Assembly: GCF_003987175.1 (NCBI RefSeq)
Contig: NZ_PIPM01000003.1
Span: forward strand, 186,001-250,000
Direction: 5' to 3'
From: Aliidiomarina sanyensis
GTDB taxonomy: Bacteria > Pseudomonadota > Gammaproteobacteria > Enterobacterales > Alteromonadaceae
DNA: 64,000 nucleotides
Below the pieces are notes generated by a model. It made no database searches. It was not told where the DNA came from and was given only the letters and a program-made list of their open reading frames with translations. Below, one piece after another: positions 37,205-46,907 of this stretch. Made by a program: the position numbers and the translations under genes. Within the stretch, counting starts at the first letter, position 1. Each line of letters opens with the position of its first letter.

Positions 37205-38355
37205 GTTTTCTGAGACGTCTGAATCAATCGTTTAAGGGCATCGCGGACCAAAGTGCCGCGCCAACCTGAGTAGAGATCCGGTGCCGGTAATCCGGCTCGT
37301 GTGCTTGGGCGCAAGAAGCGCTCCCACACATAGACATCATTCAACTGTTTACGCGAACCAAGCAAAGACACTGGAATGCCTTGCGACTCACCGATTTCCT
37401 TCAATGCTGCCTTCGCCGCTTTAAAATAACGCTTATAATCCCCATCTTGATCATAGCGAGGAATCGGCTCCGGTTGCTCATCCACCGACATCGCCAGTCC
37501 GCGCTCGACACAGTCTAAAATGGCATCCGCATAACGACGCAGCGCCATCGGATGTAAGTCATCTATAGTCGACAGCGCATAGCGAGAACTCGGTTGCGTG
37601 CGCGCTATTTCAACGAGGATGTGATCCTTGGCGATAAAAGGAAGCGCAACATTTTTCTCACGTGCGGTTTTTAATCGCCACTCGGCCAATGCCTTCAGTA
37701 CTGCCCTTCCAGGTCCGTCTAATAATGATAGACCGCCAATATCACGCCATGCCAACGCGGCAGGAAGCTCTCGACCACGGCGTTCAATTTGTTCCGCACA
37801 TTCGGCCATGATCAGCGCTTCTTTGCCTTCTGCGACGGCTTGCGAACGAAGACGTGGGTAAATTTCTGACAAATAGGCGACATCGGCTGCCGCATAGGTT
37901 AACTGAGCTTGAGTCAGAGGTCGCTGCAGCCAATCGGTCCTTGACTGGCTCTTATCCACGGTGACCTGCAACATCTGTTCGACGAGCCCCGCGTAACCAA
38001 TCTGGCTGCCATCCGTAAGAAACGCATAGGCAATCTGCGTGTCAAACAACGTGGCGGGTGTTCCCTGCTTCTGATGCAAGATCTCGAGATCTTCTCCCCC
38101 AGCATGAACCACCGTGAGTACATGAGGATCTCGCAAAAGCGCCCACAATGGGGCTAAATCAACCCCGTTTAATGGGTCAATAAGAATTAGTGAGTCACCC
38201 GCTTTCGCTTGGACGAGGCCAAGTTCTGCGTACAGGGTACGTGTACGAACAAACTCGGTATCCAACGCAATCCAACCTTGCGTCCGGGCCTGATCGCAAA
38301 ACGCCACCAGTTCCCCGGTGGCGTTGATCATTTGATAGGTGATCGGTTCGATCAT
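37201..38355 (-). CDS. rnd: Ribonuclease D
   Basis: This 384-residue 3'-5' exoribonuclease acts in tRNA 3' maturation. The DEDDy exonuclease domain (residues 1-170) begins with [11 protein letters not shown] and contains [10 protein letters not shown] and [11 protein letters not shown]; an HRDC domain follows (about 205-285), and a second helical domain fills the C terminus. The ATG overlaps the fadD stop as ATGA. The fadD-rnd order matches E. coli. Confidence 0.95.
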   Translation of the reverse strand: MIEPITYQMINATGELVAFCDQARTQGWIALDTEFVRTRTLYAELGLVQAKAGDSLILIDPLNGVDLAPLWALLRDPHVLTVVHAGGEDLEILHQKQGTPATLFDTQIAYAFLTDGSQIGYAGLVEQMLQVTVDKSQSRTDWLQRPLTQAQLTYAAADVAYLSEIYPRLRSQAVAEGKEALIMAECAEQIERRGRELPAALAWRDIGGLSLLDGPGRAVLKALAEWRLKTAREKNVALPFIAKDHILVEIARTQPSSRYALSTIDDLHPMALRRYADAILDCVERGLAMSVDEQPEPIPRYDQDGDYKRYFKAAKAALKEIGESQGIPVSLLGSRKQLNDVYVWERFLRPSTRAGLPAPDLYSGWRGTLVRDALKRLIQTSQKT

Positions 38356-40010
38356 TCGTCTCGCAACTCGCGTCGTAAAATTTTACCGACATTGGTTTTC
38401 GGAAGTTCATCCCGGAAATCAACGAGCTTCGGTACCTTGTACGCCGTTAAGTTTTCACGACAATAATCGATAATTTCTTTCTCCGTGAGAGAATCGTCTT
38501 TCTTCACGACGACAATCTTCACAACTTCACCCGATGCCTCATGTGGCACACCCACGGCCGCGACTTCCAGCACTTTTGGATGGCTTGCCACCACATCTTC
38601 AATCTCATTTGGATAGACGTTAAATCCAGAGACCAAAATCATATCTTTTTTCCGGTCAACGATCCGGAAGAATCCATGCTCGTCAACGGTTCCCATGTCT
38701 CCGGTCGCGAACCACCCATCTTTGATGGCCTCTGCAGTCGCTTCAGGACGTCCGAGGTAACCCGCCATGACTTGCGGACCCTTGGTCCAAATTTCACCGG
38801 TTTCACCTTGAGGAACCTCATTCCCATCCTCATCGACAATTTTCACGTCAGTGGACGGCAAAGGAATTCCGATAGACCCTGTGTAGTGCTCAATATCAAA
38901 CGGATTCGCCGTGACAACCGGCGAACATTCGGTCAGACCATAGCCTTCAAGCAACGCAGAACCGGTCACTTTCTCCCAGTTCTCAGCGACCGCTCGTTGA
39001 ACAGCCATGCCACCACCGAGCGCGATCTTCAAATGACTGAAGTCCAAGTCTTTAAATCCAGGCGTGTTCAGCAAACCGTTGAACAGGGTGTTCACACCTG
39101 AGATCATGGTGAATTGATGCTTGCTGAGTTCTTTGACAAAAGCAGGCATGTCCCGCGGATTGGTGATTAAGATGTTTTTCCCACCAAACTTCAAGAAAGC
39201 CAAGCAGTTCGCTGTCAATGCGAAGATGTGATAGAGCGGCAATGCGGTAATCACGACTTCTTTACCGTCACTCAAACGCGGCAAAATAAACGCGGAGATC
39301 TGGTCGAGGTTGGCCACCATATTACGGTGTGTCAGCATAGCGCCTTTCGAAACACCGGTCGTACCCCCAGTGTATTGCAGGAACGCAAGATCGTCACCGC
39401 TCATGTCTTGTGGGCGGGTATACGAAACTTTCGCGCCAGCAGCCAATACGTCGTTAAATTCAATGGTGTTATCCAAGCTGTACGCTGGAACCATTTTCTT
39501 GACATGCTTAACCACTAGATTAACGATCCAACGCTTGGGAACGGGCAGCATATCGCCGATTCCAGTCAAGATGACCTTGTCGAGGGACACGTCTTTGCTA
39601 ATTTTCTCGAGGGTATGAGCGAAGTTCTTCAGAATCACAATCGCTTTGGTACCGGAATCGGTCAGCTGATGTTTCAGCTCCCGCGCGGTATACAATGGAT
39701 TAACGTTCACCACGACCATGCCCGCCCGGAGAATCCCGAATAATGCGACCGGGTACTGCAATAAGTTCGGCATCATAATCGCAACGGGATCCCCTTTCTT
39801 AAGGCCCAGGCTTTGCAAATATGCGGCGAATTGTTCGGTCAGCTTATCAAGCTCAGCATAAGTGATGTCTTTATCCATGTTGTGAAATGCAACGTTATTC
39901 GCGTACTTCTTGACGCTCTCTTCGAAGATTTCAATTAACGAAGGATAATGATCCGGATTGATTTCTGTAGGGACGCCTTTCGGGTAGCGTTTCAGCCAAA
40001 TCTTTTCCAC
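38352..40010 (-). CDS. fadD: Long-chain fatty-acid-CoA ligase
   Basis: FadD activates fatty acids to acyl-CoA for beta-oxidation and produces the ligand of FadR. The 552-residue ANL enzyme has the P-loop [18 protein letters not shown] (about residue 212), the linker/FACS signature [18 protein letters not shown], and the catalytic lysine in the C-terminal [13 protein letters not shown]. The start is GTG with GGAG 8 nt upstream. A FadR half-site-rich palindrome lies 51-67 bp upstream, overlapping the end of the hydrolase gene. Confidence 0.96.
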   Translation of the reverse strand: MEKIWLKRYPKGVPTEINPDHYPSLIEIFEESVKKYANNVAFHNMDKDITYAELDKLTEQFAAYLQSLGLKKGDPVAIMMPNLLQYPVALFGILRAGMVVVNVNPLYTARELKHQLTDSGTKAIVILKNFAHTLEKISKDVSLDKVILTGIGDMLPVPKRWIVNLVVKHVKKMVPAYSLDNTIEFNDVLAAGAKVSYTRPQDMSGDDLAFLQYTGGTTGVSKGAMLTHRNMVANLDQISAFILPRLSDGKEVVITALPLYHIFALTANCLAFLKFGGKNILITNPRDMPAFVKELSKHQFTMISGVNTLFNGLLNTPGFKDLDFSHLKIALGGGMAVQRAVAENWEKVTGSALLEGYGLTECSPVVTANPFDIEHYTGSIGIPLPSTDVKIVDEDGNEVPQGETGEIWTKGPQVMAGYLGRPEATAEAIKDGWFATGDMGTVDEHGFFRIVDRKKDMILVSGFNVYPNEIEDVVASHPKVLEVAAVGVPHEASGEVVKIVVVKKDDSLTEKEIIDYCRENLTAYKVPKLVDFRDELPKTNVGKILRRELRDE

Positions 40011-40060
40011 CGTGAATGCTCCTGAATTAGATATTATTCTTTATGAAAACACTTCATACT

Positions 40061-40077
40061 CTCATATCGGACCAGTT
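40061..40077. promoter_or_regulatory. Candidate FadR operator upstream of fadD
   Basis: CTCATATCGGACCAGTT has a perfect right half (GACCAGTT) and a poor left half relative to AACTGGTCNGACCAGTT. It lies between the hydrolase stop and the fadD start, where repression by FadR would be expected. Confidence 0.5.
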
Positions 40078-40979
40078 GATCCTAGCACTGATCCGCCCAT
40101 TTGTGCATTTCCGGTCAATATTCGCACAACTTCCTCAGGCTGCTCCATATGCACGTGGTGCCCCCCTTTGAGCGTATAGACCGTTTTTTGTGCGACCGTT
40201 GCTCCCCAGGCATCAAGTGCCTGTAAAATTTCTGGCGTTCCGCAATCACCGAGCACCACATCGACCGGACATCGAATGGTCGATAAGAGTTCGTGTGCAT
40301 GGGACGCACTGAAACGAAATAGCGAAGGTAACCGCACCCGAGGGTCCACCGTCCAAGTGTAACCACCAGGCACTTCGCGCAAATTTCGTTCGACTATAAA
40401 ACGCGCCAGATCCGGATTTAGATTGCTCGTTTCCGCCCGAAGCCGAATCAATCGCTCTTTGTCTGAGTATACAGGTGGTCGCTTTTGTGCAAGCTTTCTG
40501 CGTTCAGTCAGCGCATTTTTGAGCTGTGTCACCCACTCGCCATCACGTTTTACCCACAACCCGAAGGCCTCAATCAGGGTCAAACGGGCGACACGCTCCG
40601 GCACCACCGCCGCAACAACTTGTCCGACAAATCCACCCATACTGTGACCGACCAAGTGGACATGCTGCAAGTCGTGATGCTCAAACAAAGCGACGAGATC
40701 CGCCACATACTCGGTAAAATAATACCAAGCCCCTTCGGATCGGTGAAATGACCGCCCATGTCCCGGGAAATCAAGTGCAGCGAGATGACGCTGTGATGGC
40801 CAGTGCGCCAAGAGTGGTGTGAAACTGGCGGCATTATCAAGCCACCCATGCAAACAGAGGGTGAGTGGCTGCTGTGCCGAGGATTGAAACGCAAAATCGC
40901 CGGTGCGAAGACCGGCGATTATTTGTTTTTTGGTTGATCCCGTTTCTAATTCGAATTCCTGCAAGAATTCATTCTCCAT
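40062..40979 (-). CDS. Alpha/beta-hydrolase fold protein
   Basis: This 305-residue hydrolase has the oxyanion-region LCLHGWLDN (about residue 41), the nucleophile elbow GHSMGGF (Ser near residue 116) and the catalytic histidine in GGHHVHMEQPE. It resembles broad esterase/serine hydrolase families (MhpC-like). Its position upstream of fadD suggests lipid or acyl-ester chemistry but does not prove it. The ATG at 40979 has no strong Shine-Dalgarno. Confidence 0.85.
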   Translation of the reverse strand: MENEFLQEFELETGSTKKQIIAGLRTGDFAFQSSAQQPLTLCLHGWLDNAASFTPLLAHWPSQRHLAALDFPGHGRSFHRSEGAWYYFTEYVADLVALFEHHDLQHVHLVGHSMGGFVGQVVAAVVPERVARLTLIEAFGLWVKRDGEWVTQLKNALTERRKLAQKRPPVYSDKERLIRLRAETSNLNPDLARFIVERNLREVPGGYTWTVDPRVRLPSLFRFSASHAHELLSTIRCPVDVVLGDCGTPEILQALDAWGATVAQKTVYTLKGGHHVHMEQPEEVVRILTGNAQMGGSVLGSTGPI

Positions 40980-41004
40980 TATTAAAGACGGTCATTGTAA
41001 ACAA

Positions 41005-41679
41005 TCACTGAATACGATTTTCCCGCGTCGGACGGATACGCTGACTGCCACCTTGCTCTGGTTGGCGCTGACGCTGCTGCGGTGCTTGCTGCGTCGAACG
41101 CGAAGGCGCAGGCTGAATCACGCGCGTTCCGTAGGGGAAGTAATAGGGATGATAGCGGTAAGGACCCGTTCCGTACAAGTAATGGCGATACCATGGCGAG
41201 AACGGATCACGATGCCATACTTCAATCCGTTGCGGATCTTCGCGCCAGAGCTGGAGGCCCCGGGCCGTGACCATCGGGAACTCAAAAACATATTCCCCAA
41301 TTAAGTCTTCACGAAAACCTTGCACATCGCCAAGTACCGTCACCTCACGACCCACACGGTAAACTTCGGGATCTGCGAACCCCGCAACCACAAATCGAAA
41401 CCGACCCGGCGTGTTGTTAGTCACCAGTGGGCGGCCAGTGCCACGCAAGTCAAAGTACACCACCTCAACCTCAGAGTGATCTTGACGATTGTGCACTTGC
41501 GCAATCACGCCGCCCCAACGCACAGGCGTTCCGACAGAATCCTCTCCCGCTTCAATTACGCTACGATAGGTTGTCGTCTCCGTTCCATCCCCGCGGATAG
41601 GCTCTGGCAAGCGCGCAGCGCAACCGCTCAAAAACACGGCGAGCCCGAGGGTCAGTAAGACTTTCTGATACATCTTCAT
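41005..41679 (-). CDS. slp: Slp-family outer-membrane lipoprotein
   Basis: This 224-residue lipoprotein of the Slp/YeaY family has a signal peptide followed by the lipobox LSGC (Cys near residue 19). It also has the conserved VRWGGVIAQVHNRQDHSEVEVVYF-type block (about residues 50-75), a GRFRF...VYRVGREVTVLGDVQG strand series, and a C-terminal tail rich in Gln, Arg and Pro. I chose the ATG at 41679 because GAGG precedes it by 7 nt. E. coli also places slp-like yeaY next to tsaB and fadD. Function in the family is unclear. Confidence 0.9.
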   Translation of the reverse strand: MKMYQKVLLTLGLAVFLSGCAARLPEPIRGDGTETTTYRSVIEAGEDSVGTPVRWGGVIAQVHNRQDHSEVEVVYFDLRGTGRPLVTNNTPGRFRFVVAGFADPEVYRVGREVTVLGDVQGFREDLIGEYVFEFPMVTARGLQLWREDPQRIEVWHRDPFSPWYRHYLYGTGPYRYHPYYFPYGTRVIQPAPSRSTQQAPQQRQRQPEQGGSQRIRPTRENRIQ

Positions 41680-41716
41680 GGTGTTTACCTCAACAGCATG
41701 GGCCATCCAGTTGCCC

Positions 41717-42445
41717 TTATCGGCCTGGCAGCTTTTGCCAAGTCACCTCATTGCGGACATATTCCACATCAAATTGATCTGCAGTCACCGTTTCCCCGCG
41801 AGCCCATGCATCGAAAGCCACCGGCAGCATATCGAGCGCGTGCGGGAAACGAACATCTACGGCGCGCTGTAACCTGACGTGAGGAAGATGCTCTATCAGC
41901 ACATCTCCGTAGGTCTCAAAACCCGTTCCAACCGTGGTCCAGGTTAGGTCAGTTAGTTCATCCACCGAGGGCACTGTTACCTCCGAGGGAGCGCACACAA
42001 CTGCTTTTCCTTGTATACGCATCAGACCGTCAACCCGTTCAAGGGTTCCCCAATAAACTTCCCCCATTCGAGCGTCAATGGCGGCAAGCACATGGCTTGC
42101 ATCATGCAGCCGAACGGCTTGTTGCGCCATCGCAACCAAACTCGATACGGGAATCATCGGGATTGATTGACTAAACGCTAACCCCTGGGCAATACCCGCG
42201 GCAATCCGCACGCCAGTAAAACTACCCGGCCCACTTCCAACCGCGATAGCATCCACGTCCTGCAAGGTCAGCCCCGCCTCATCCAAAACGGACTGCACGT
42301 ACGGTAGGAGCAAGTCCGCGTGCTGTCTCGGGGCTTCTTGTCCTCGCTCAAAAACCCCATCCGCACAGCTCAATGCCACCGAGCAAAACTCAGTTGCGCT
42401 ATCAATCGCAAGAATTGTTGGAATAGGATGGGTCATGTTCGACAT
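41717..42445 (-). CDS. tsaB: tRNA threonylcarbamoyladenosine biosynthesis protein TsaB
   Basis: TsaB is the ASKHA-fold scaffold of the TsaBDE complex that makes t6A37 in ANN-decoding tRNAs. The 242-residue protein shows the N-terminal ILAIDSATEFCSVAL, the QHADLLLPYV segment and the dimer-forming GSGPGSFTGVRIAAG. The ATG at 42445 follows AAAGGATC at good spacing; a TTG one codon upstream is less likely. It lies between yoaA and slp, as in E. coli. Confidence 0.95.
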   Translation of the reverse strand: MSNMTHPIPTILAIDSATEFCSVALSCADGVFERGQEAPRQHADLLLPYVQSVLDEAGLTLQDVDAIAVGSGPGSFTGVRIAAGIAQGLAFSQSIPMIPVSSLVAMAQQAVRLHDASHVLAAIDARMGEVYWGTLERVDGLMRIQGKAVVCAPSEVTVPSVDELTDLTWTTVGTGFETYGDVLIEHLPHVRLQRAVDVRFPHALDMLPVAFDAWARGETVTADQFDVEYVRNEVTWQKLPGR

Positions 42446-42511
42446 CAATAGATCCTTTCTTTACCTGTCATTTACCAAAACAAAGGGTTCCACCGCTATT
42501 ATCCGGACTTT

Positions 42512-44479
42512 TCACTCAGATGGCGAGCTTGATTCAACGGCAGCAATCTCATCCTTGACTTCGGATTCTTGCGCGGTTGCAAGAAATGTCAGCGCTTTGG
42601 TGAGAGAACGGGTGCGTTGCATCGGTGGCAAACTGGCCAAGAATGTCGAACCATAGCCTCGCGTGACGAGTCGGTTGTCGCAGATGATCAATACGCCGTG
42701 ATCGTGCACGTCGCGGACTAACCGTCCAGCGCCTTGTTTCATGGTAATAACCGCTTGCGGGATCTGGATCGTCGCAAACGGGTCCATCCCTCGTAACTTT
42801 GCATCTTCCACACGAGCTTGAAGGAGTGGTTCGTCCGGTGAGCTAAACGGCAATTTATCAATAATAACGCAACGTAACGCATCGCCACGGACATCCACCC
42901 CTTCCCAAAACGAGCTGGTTCCAAACAACACCGCATTCCCTGCTTCAACAAATTGATTGAGCAGCTCACGCTTGGCGGTTTGCCCTTGCACCAGCACCGG
43001 TCGACTTAATTCATCCCGGAGAATGGTTGCCACCAGTTGCAGCATGCGATGACTGGTGAACAAGACAAAGGTTCCACCTGTGTTATGCGCGACCACTTGC
43101 CGCACGATATCGGCGAGCGCGTGGGGCATACCTCGCTCATGGGGTTCTGGAAGATAACGGGGCAAACAAAGCATCGCTTGTTGCTTAAAATTAAATGGGC
43201 TGTCGAGAATCAGCGTGCGCTCGGGGGCTAATCCCAAACGCTCATTGAAATATCGAAAATCACCATTGACGGTCAGCGTTGCCGATGTAAAGACCCACTT
43301 CGCCTCTTGAGCGGCCAGCTGGCGTCCGAACGGTTCAGCGACCGACAATGGCGTCCGATGAATGCTGACATGTCGTGCAGTGCTCTCGTACCAATAGCTG
43401 TAGCCCGTCACTTGGGTATTCTGGAGCAATTCCCAGCGTTTTCGAATCAGCTCAAGGCGCTCGAAACCAAGGTCTAGCTCTTTATCGCGACCAATCAGAG
43501 GTTTGCACATGGCATGGGCTCGGGAGAGCAAATCGCCAAGGCGGCTCGCCGCTTTCGCAATCCCATCGTTATCCAGAGCCTGACGCCAATTTCCCCGTTC
43601 AGGGTCAAGCGCGAAACTTAAACGCAAATCGCGAGCGCCCCGCTCGACCTGATCGGCCATTTGGCTCAAGGAGCGGGCATCACGCACGCTCGTCTTCACA
43701 ATCAATTGAATGTCTTTGCACCAATCAATCACCTGCCGCGTCGAGACCGTATCACTGAAATATTGACTAGCAATATCAGGCAGTTGATGCGCCTCATCAA
43801 ACACAATTAAATCAGCGGCCGGAATCAATTCACCAAACCCAGTATCTTTGAGGACTAAGTCCGCACAAAACAGATGATGATTCACCACCACGATATCGGC
43901 TTCCAGCGCATCTTTACGTGCTTGCACGAGGTAACAATCTTCGTAATGCGGACACTCGCGACCGAGACAATTATCAATAGTACTGGTGACGCGTGGTAGG
44001 ACCGGTGCATCCTCCGGCAAGGCCGTTAATTCACCAAGATCCCCAGTCTTCGTTCGGTTTGCCCAATCGCGAACGGTCTGCAATTGATCGAGGAGGGCCT
44101 CATCGGCATCAACCGGATGCCGGACCGATTGCTCCATCCGCTGAATACAGAGGTAGTTTGAGCGGCCTTTCAACAATGCAGCAACCGATTGTGGGGCGAG
44201 CGCTTCTCTTAAACGAGGCAGGTCACGATGAAAAAGCTGCTCCTGCAAATTACGGGTCCCCGTGGAGAGAATCACTTTCCCGCCCTTCAATAAAGCGGGA
44301 GCCAGATAGGCAAACGTCTTCCCCGTTCCGGTCTCGGCCTCCACCACCAGTTGCGCCCCTGCTTTCTTCAGGTCTGCAATAGCTGCAGCCATTTCCTGCT
44401 GGGCGGGTCGGGGCTGAAATCCGGGTAATGACTGGCTTAATGCGCCACCTGGCGCAAAAATTGCACGAACCTCTGACAT
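42512..44479 (-). CDS. yoaA: ATP-dependent DNA helicase, DinG/YoaA family
   Basis: This 655-residue XPD-like superfamily 2 helicase has Walker A VEAETGTGKT (about residue 47), DEAH box VFDEAH, and the four Fe-S cysteines seen as NYLCIQRM plus NCLGRECPHYEDCY. The C-terminal motif QGAGRLVRD is the arginine-finger motif VI. YoaA helps repair stalled forks with HolC in E. coli. It is the first gene of the long minus-strand cluster and is divergent from the histidine-kinase gene; the start codons are only about 80 bp apart. Confidence 0.95.
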   Translation of the reverse strand: MSEVRAIFAPGGALSQSLPGFQPRPAQQEMAAAIADLKKAGAQLVVEAETGTGKTFAYLAPALLKGGKVILSTGTRNLQEQLFHRDLPRLREALAPQSVAALLKGRSNYLCIQRMEQSVRHPVDADEALLDQLQTVRDWANRTKTGDLGELTALPEDAPVLPRVTSTIDNCLGRECPHYEDCYLVQARKDALEADIVVVNHHLFCADLVLKDTGFGELIPAADLIVFDEAHQLPDIASQYFSDTVSTRQVIDWCKDIQLIVKTSVRDARSLSQMADQVERGARDLRLSFALDPERGNWRQALDNDGIAKAASRLGDLLSRAHAMCKPLIGRDKELDLGFERLELIRKRWELLQNTQVTGYSYWYESTARHVSIHRTPLSVAEPFGRQLAAQEAKWVFTSATLTVNGDFRYFNERLGLAPERTLILDSPFNFKQQAMLCLPRYLPEPHERGMPHALADIVRQVVAHNTGGTFVLFTSHRMLQLVATILRDELSRPVLVQGQTAKRELLNQFVEAGNAVLFGTSSFWEGVDVRGDALRCVIIDKLPFSSPDEPLLQARVEDAKLRGMDPFATIQIPQAVITMKQGAGRLVRDVHDHGVLIICDNRLVTRGYGSTFLASLPPMQRTRSLTKALTFLATAQESEVKDEIAAVESSSPSE

Positions 44480-44557
44480 CCATCCATCCTTTGCGATATG
44501 CTGTGGGCATTATTTCACAAGTCCGGTGGGAAACCGAATAGAATGAGGCCTCGGTTT

Positions 44558-46528
44558 ATGCGTAAGTGCGCTGCACCTCTCTCTCTGCGCAATTTATTTA
44601 GCACCTTGCTCGTCTGGGGTCTGCTGCTATTTGTTGTTCCATTTCATGCTCAAAGCCGCGAAAACTTTACGCCGGAGGAGCTACGCGCTGCGTATCTCAC
44701 GAGTGTGACACAATATGTGACCTGGCCGAATGAAAGTGCTCGAAACACCTTGGTTATTGGAGTCTTGGGTACGTCCGAAGTCTATGAAGAGTTAGCTCGC
44801 GCTCCTCTGAGCGAGGTCCGTGACATGCGCTTGGAAGTCCGCTCATTATCGCGCGCTTCACAACTGACCGGCATCGATCTTGTCTACGTGGCCCCGAACG
44901 CAAGTAATCAACTAAATGCAGTGTTCAACACAGCACGAATTCGACCCCTTCTGGTGATCACCGAGCACAATCAAGTCCGTGAAGACATGATGATTAACTT
45001 GATTGCACCATCACCAAGCCGCCTCGCATTCCAAGTCAACCCCGATCGCATTAACGAATCAGGACTCCGAGCCTCCAATGATCTCCTGGTATTGCGCGGC
45101 AGCGAATTAGAGTCAGCGGTCCAACTGCGCCGGACACAAATTGCACTCGCAGAAACGCAACGTGAACGAAATGCCCTGTCGGCCGAACTTGAGAATCTGC
45201 GCCAACAAAACAATCAGCTGCTCAATCGCATCGATATTCTGGAGCAAACGGTCCGGGAGCGCGATTCGGTCCTGCGCGCACAACAGGGCACGCTCGAAGA
45301 CAAACAACAGGTCATGGAATCACAGCAATCCGCCTTACAAGAACTCCTTGCCGAACTGGATGAGCAGCGTCAATTGCTGTTAGAACGAGAAACCCAGCTG
45401 CAAGAAATTCAACGGACCCTCTCTCAAAGTGAACGGGCGCTGCTTGAGCAACAACAACAGCTGCGCCAAAAAGAGTTTCAACTTCGGCAAAAGCAAGTGG
45501 AGAGTGATGAACTTGCGGAGCGCATTGCAACCAACCGAACGGTGTTAGCGGCGCAACAACAACAACTACGTGATCAACGTGCGGCCTTGGTCGAGCAACA
45601 AGAACTCCTAGAATCTCGGGAGCGCACCATTGACCGTCAGCGGGTCTACCTTTGGACCATTGGCGTCGTCTTCCTGTTTGTCTTGGTGTTCCTCCTGACC
45701 ACTGTGATTTTGTTCTTCCGCAGTCGTCGTCAAGCAGACCAGCTTCGACAAACCCTTGAGGAACTGCATGAAGCCCAGGATAAACTGGTCGAGTCAGAAA
45801 AAATGGCAGCCCTCGGGAACCTAGTGGCTGGTGTAGCCCATGAGGTCAATACGCCCCTTGGAGTCGCGATCACCGCGACATCCATGGTGCATGACCGGTT
45901 ACATGTTCTGGACGAGAACCTTGAACAAGGCAAACTCTCCCGTGAGAGCCTCAAGGGCTTTATCGAACGGGCAAGTGAGTCGCTCTCCTTAACGCAAAAG
46001 AATCTGACCCGAGTGGGTGCACTGATCACCAACTTTAAGCAGATCGCCGTCGATCAAATGGTCGCGGAGCAGCGAGAAATCGACTTAAAAGTCTATCTCG
46101 AGGAGGTCATGTCGACGCTCTCTATTGAACTTCGACGGGCAGGGATCGAATATGACATCGCGATCCCAGATGAAATAAAGATGACCACCATTCCCGGAGC
46201 CATGGCGCAAATCATTACCAATTTAGTGACGAATGCGATTCGTCATGCGTTTACCGAACCGGGCGGCCACCTCAAACTACAAGCGGAGAGTATCGCAGGC
46301 CATCAGGTCCGCCTTACTTTCACGGACAACGGGGCCGGGATGGAAGCAGATATCTTAAACCGCATCTTCGACCCATTCTTTACGACAAAACGCAACGCCG
46401 GCGGCACGGGGCTTGGGATGCCGATTGTATACAACCTCGTACGACAGAAGTTAAAAGGGGATATTTCAGTCACCTCGACGCCTGGTAAAGGGACAACCTT
46501 TACTCTGCTGTTGCCGAAACAGCTGTAG
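44558..46528 (+). CDS. Orphan sensor histidine kinase with YfiR-like domain and periplasmic coiled coil
   Basis: From this start (GAGG 9 nt upstream; ATGs at 44498 and 44543 are alternatives) the protein has 656 residues. It comprises a signal/anchor helix (10-28), a YfiR-like (DUF4154) domain (about 32-170, ELRAAYLTSVTQYVTWP, VLGTSEVYEEL), a glutamine/glutamate-rich coiled coil of about 180 residues, and a transmembrane helix (about 363-387). A HisKA domain follows with His428 in GVAHEVNTP, then an HATPase domain with ITNLVTNAIRHA, DNGAGM and GGTGLGM. No response regulator is adjacent. The architecture suggests a periplasmic signal relayed through a long rigid coil. Confidence 0.88.
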   Translation: MRKCAAPLSLRNLFSTLLVWGLLLFVVPFHAQSRENFTPEELRAAYLTSVTQYVTWPNESARNTLVIGVLGTSEVYEELARAPLSEVRDMRLEVRSLSRASQLTGIDLVYVAPNASNQLNAVFNTARIRPLLVITEHNQVREDMMINLIAPSPSRLAFQVNPDRINESGLRASNDLLVLRGSELESAVQLRRTQIALAETQRERNALSAELENLRQQNNQLLNRIDILEQTVRERDSVLRAQQGTLEDKQQVMESQQSALQELLAELDEQRQLLLERETQLQEIQRTLSQSERALLEQQQQLRQKEFQLRQKQVESDELAERIATNRTVLAAQQQQLRDQRAALVEQQELLESRERTIDRQRVYLWTIGVVFLFVLVFLLTTVILFFRSRRQADQLRQTLEELHEAQDKLVESEKMAALGNLVAGVAHEVNTPLGVAITATSMVHDRLHVLDENLEQGKLSRESLKGFIERASESLSLTQKNLTRVGALITNFKQIAVDQMVAEQREIDLKVYLEEVMSTLSIELRRAGIEYDIAIPDEIKMTTIPGAMAQIITNLVTNAIRHAFTEPGGHLKLQAESIAGHQVRLTFTDNGAGMEADILNRIFDPFFTTKRNAGGTGLGMPIVYNLVRQKLKGDISVTSTPGKGTTFTLLLPKQL

Positions 46529-46571
46529 AGCGGCAACGATCGGGAAAGAAACGAAACCCAACACAAAGCGC

Positions 46572-46599
46572 TTGCAATTTATGGGAGCGCTGTTAAAAT
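46572..46599 (+). promoter_or_regulatory. Promoter of the his operon
   Basis: TTGCAA (46572-46577) and TAAAAT (46594-46599) are separated by 16 nt, with a predicted start about 35 nt before the leader-peptide ATG. Confidence 0.7.
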
Positions 46600-46640
46600 C
46601 CATACAACTTTTAGGTAGAACCTAGTTTATTAAGGCTCAG

Positions 46641-46733
46641 ATGATGATTTATCTATACAACTTTAACACTGCACCGAATCGCACCTCCGTGCGAGGCGTG
46701 TCTGTTGTGCATCATCATCACCATCCCCACTGA
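46641..46733 (+). CDS. hisL: his operon leader peptide
   Basis: This 30-codon frame starts with tandem ATG codons preceded by AAGG and ends VVHHHHHPH before TGA, with six histidine codons among the last seven. Ribosome stalling at these codons when charged tRNA-His is scarce would control the attenuator downstream. The low overall similarity to E. coli HisL outside the His run is usual. Confidence 0.9.
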   Translation: MMIYLYNFNTAPNRTSVRGVSVVHHHHHPH

Positions 46734-46769
46734 GCGGCCTTAGTACGCAGGGAGGTCGCCGTGTTCACC

Positions 46770-46829
46770 GGTACCTTCCAAAAGCAATCGAAAAAAGCCC
46801 CGGAAGCGTACCTTACCGGGGCTTTTTTT
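46770..46829 (+). terminator. his attenuator: terminator and alternative antiterminator pairing
   Basis: The terminator stem is AGCCCCGG-N12-CCGGGGCT followed by seven T (46796-46829). Upstream, GGTACCTTCC (46770-46779) can instead pair with GGAAGCGTACC (46802-46812), which includes the end of the 5' terminator arm and its loop, giving the mutually exclusive antiterminator expected for attenuation. Confidence 0.85.
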
Positions 46830-46907
46830 ATGGTTCATCGCACATCAATCAGATGAACCCAACATTTTGAATCGATAGGATTCGCATAACCAACAGGAAT
46901 GAACCCA

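Noticed and set aside
38541-39101. 186-codon open frame on the plus strand
   Set aside because: It is antisense to fadD, with low-complexity composition, no Shine-Dalgarno and no family similarity.
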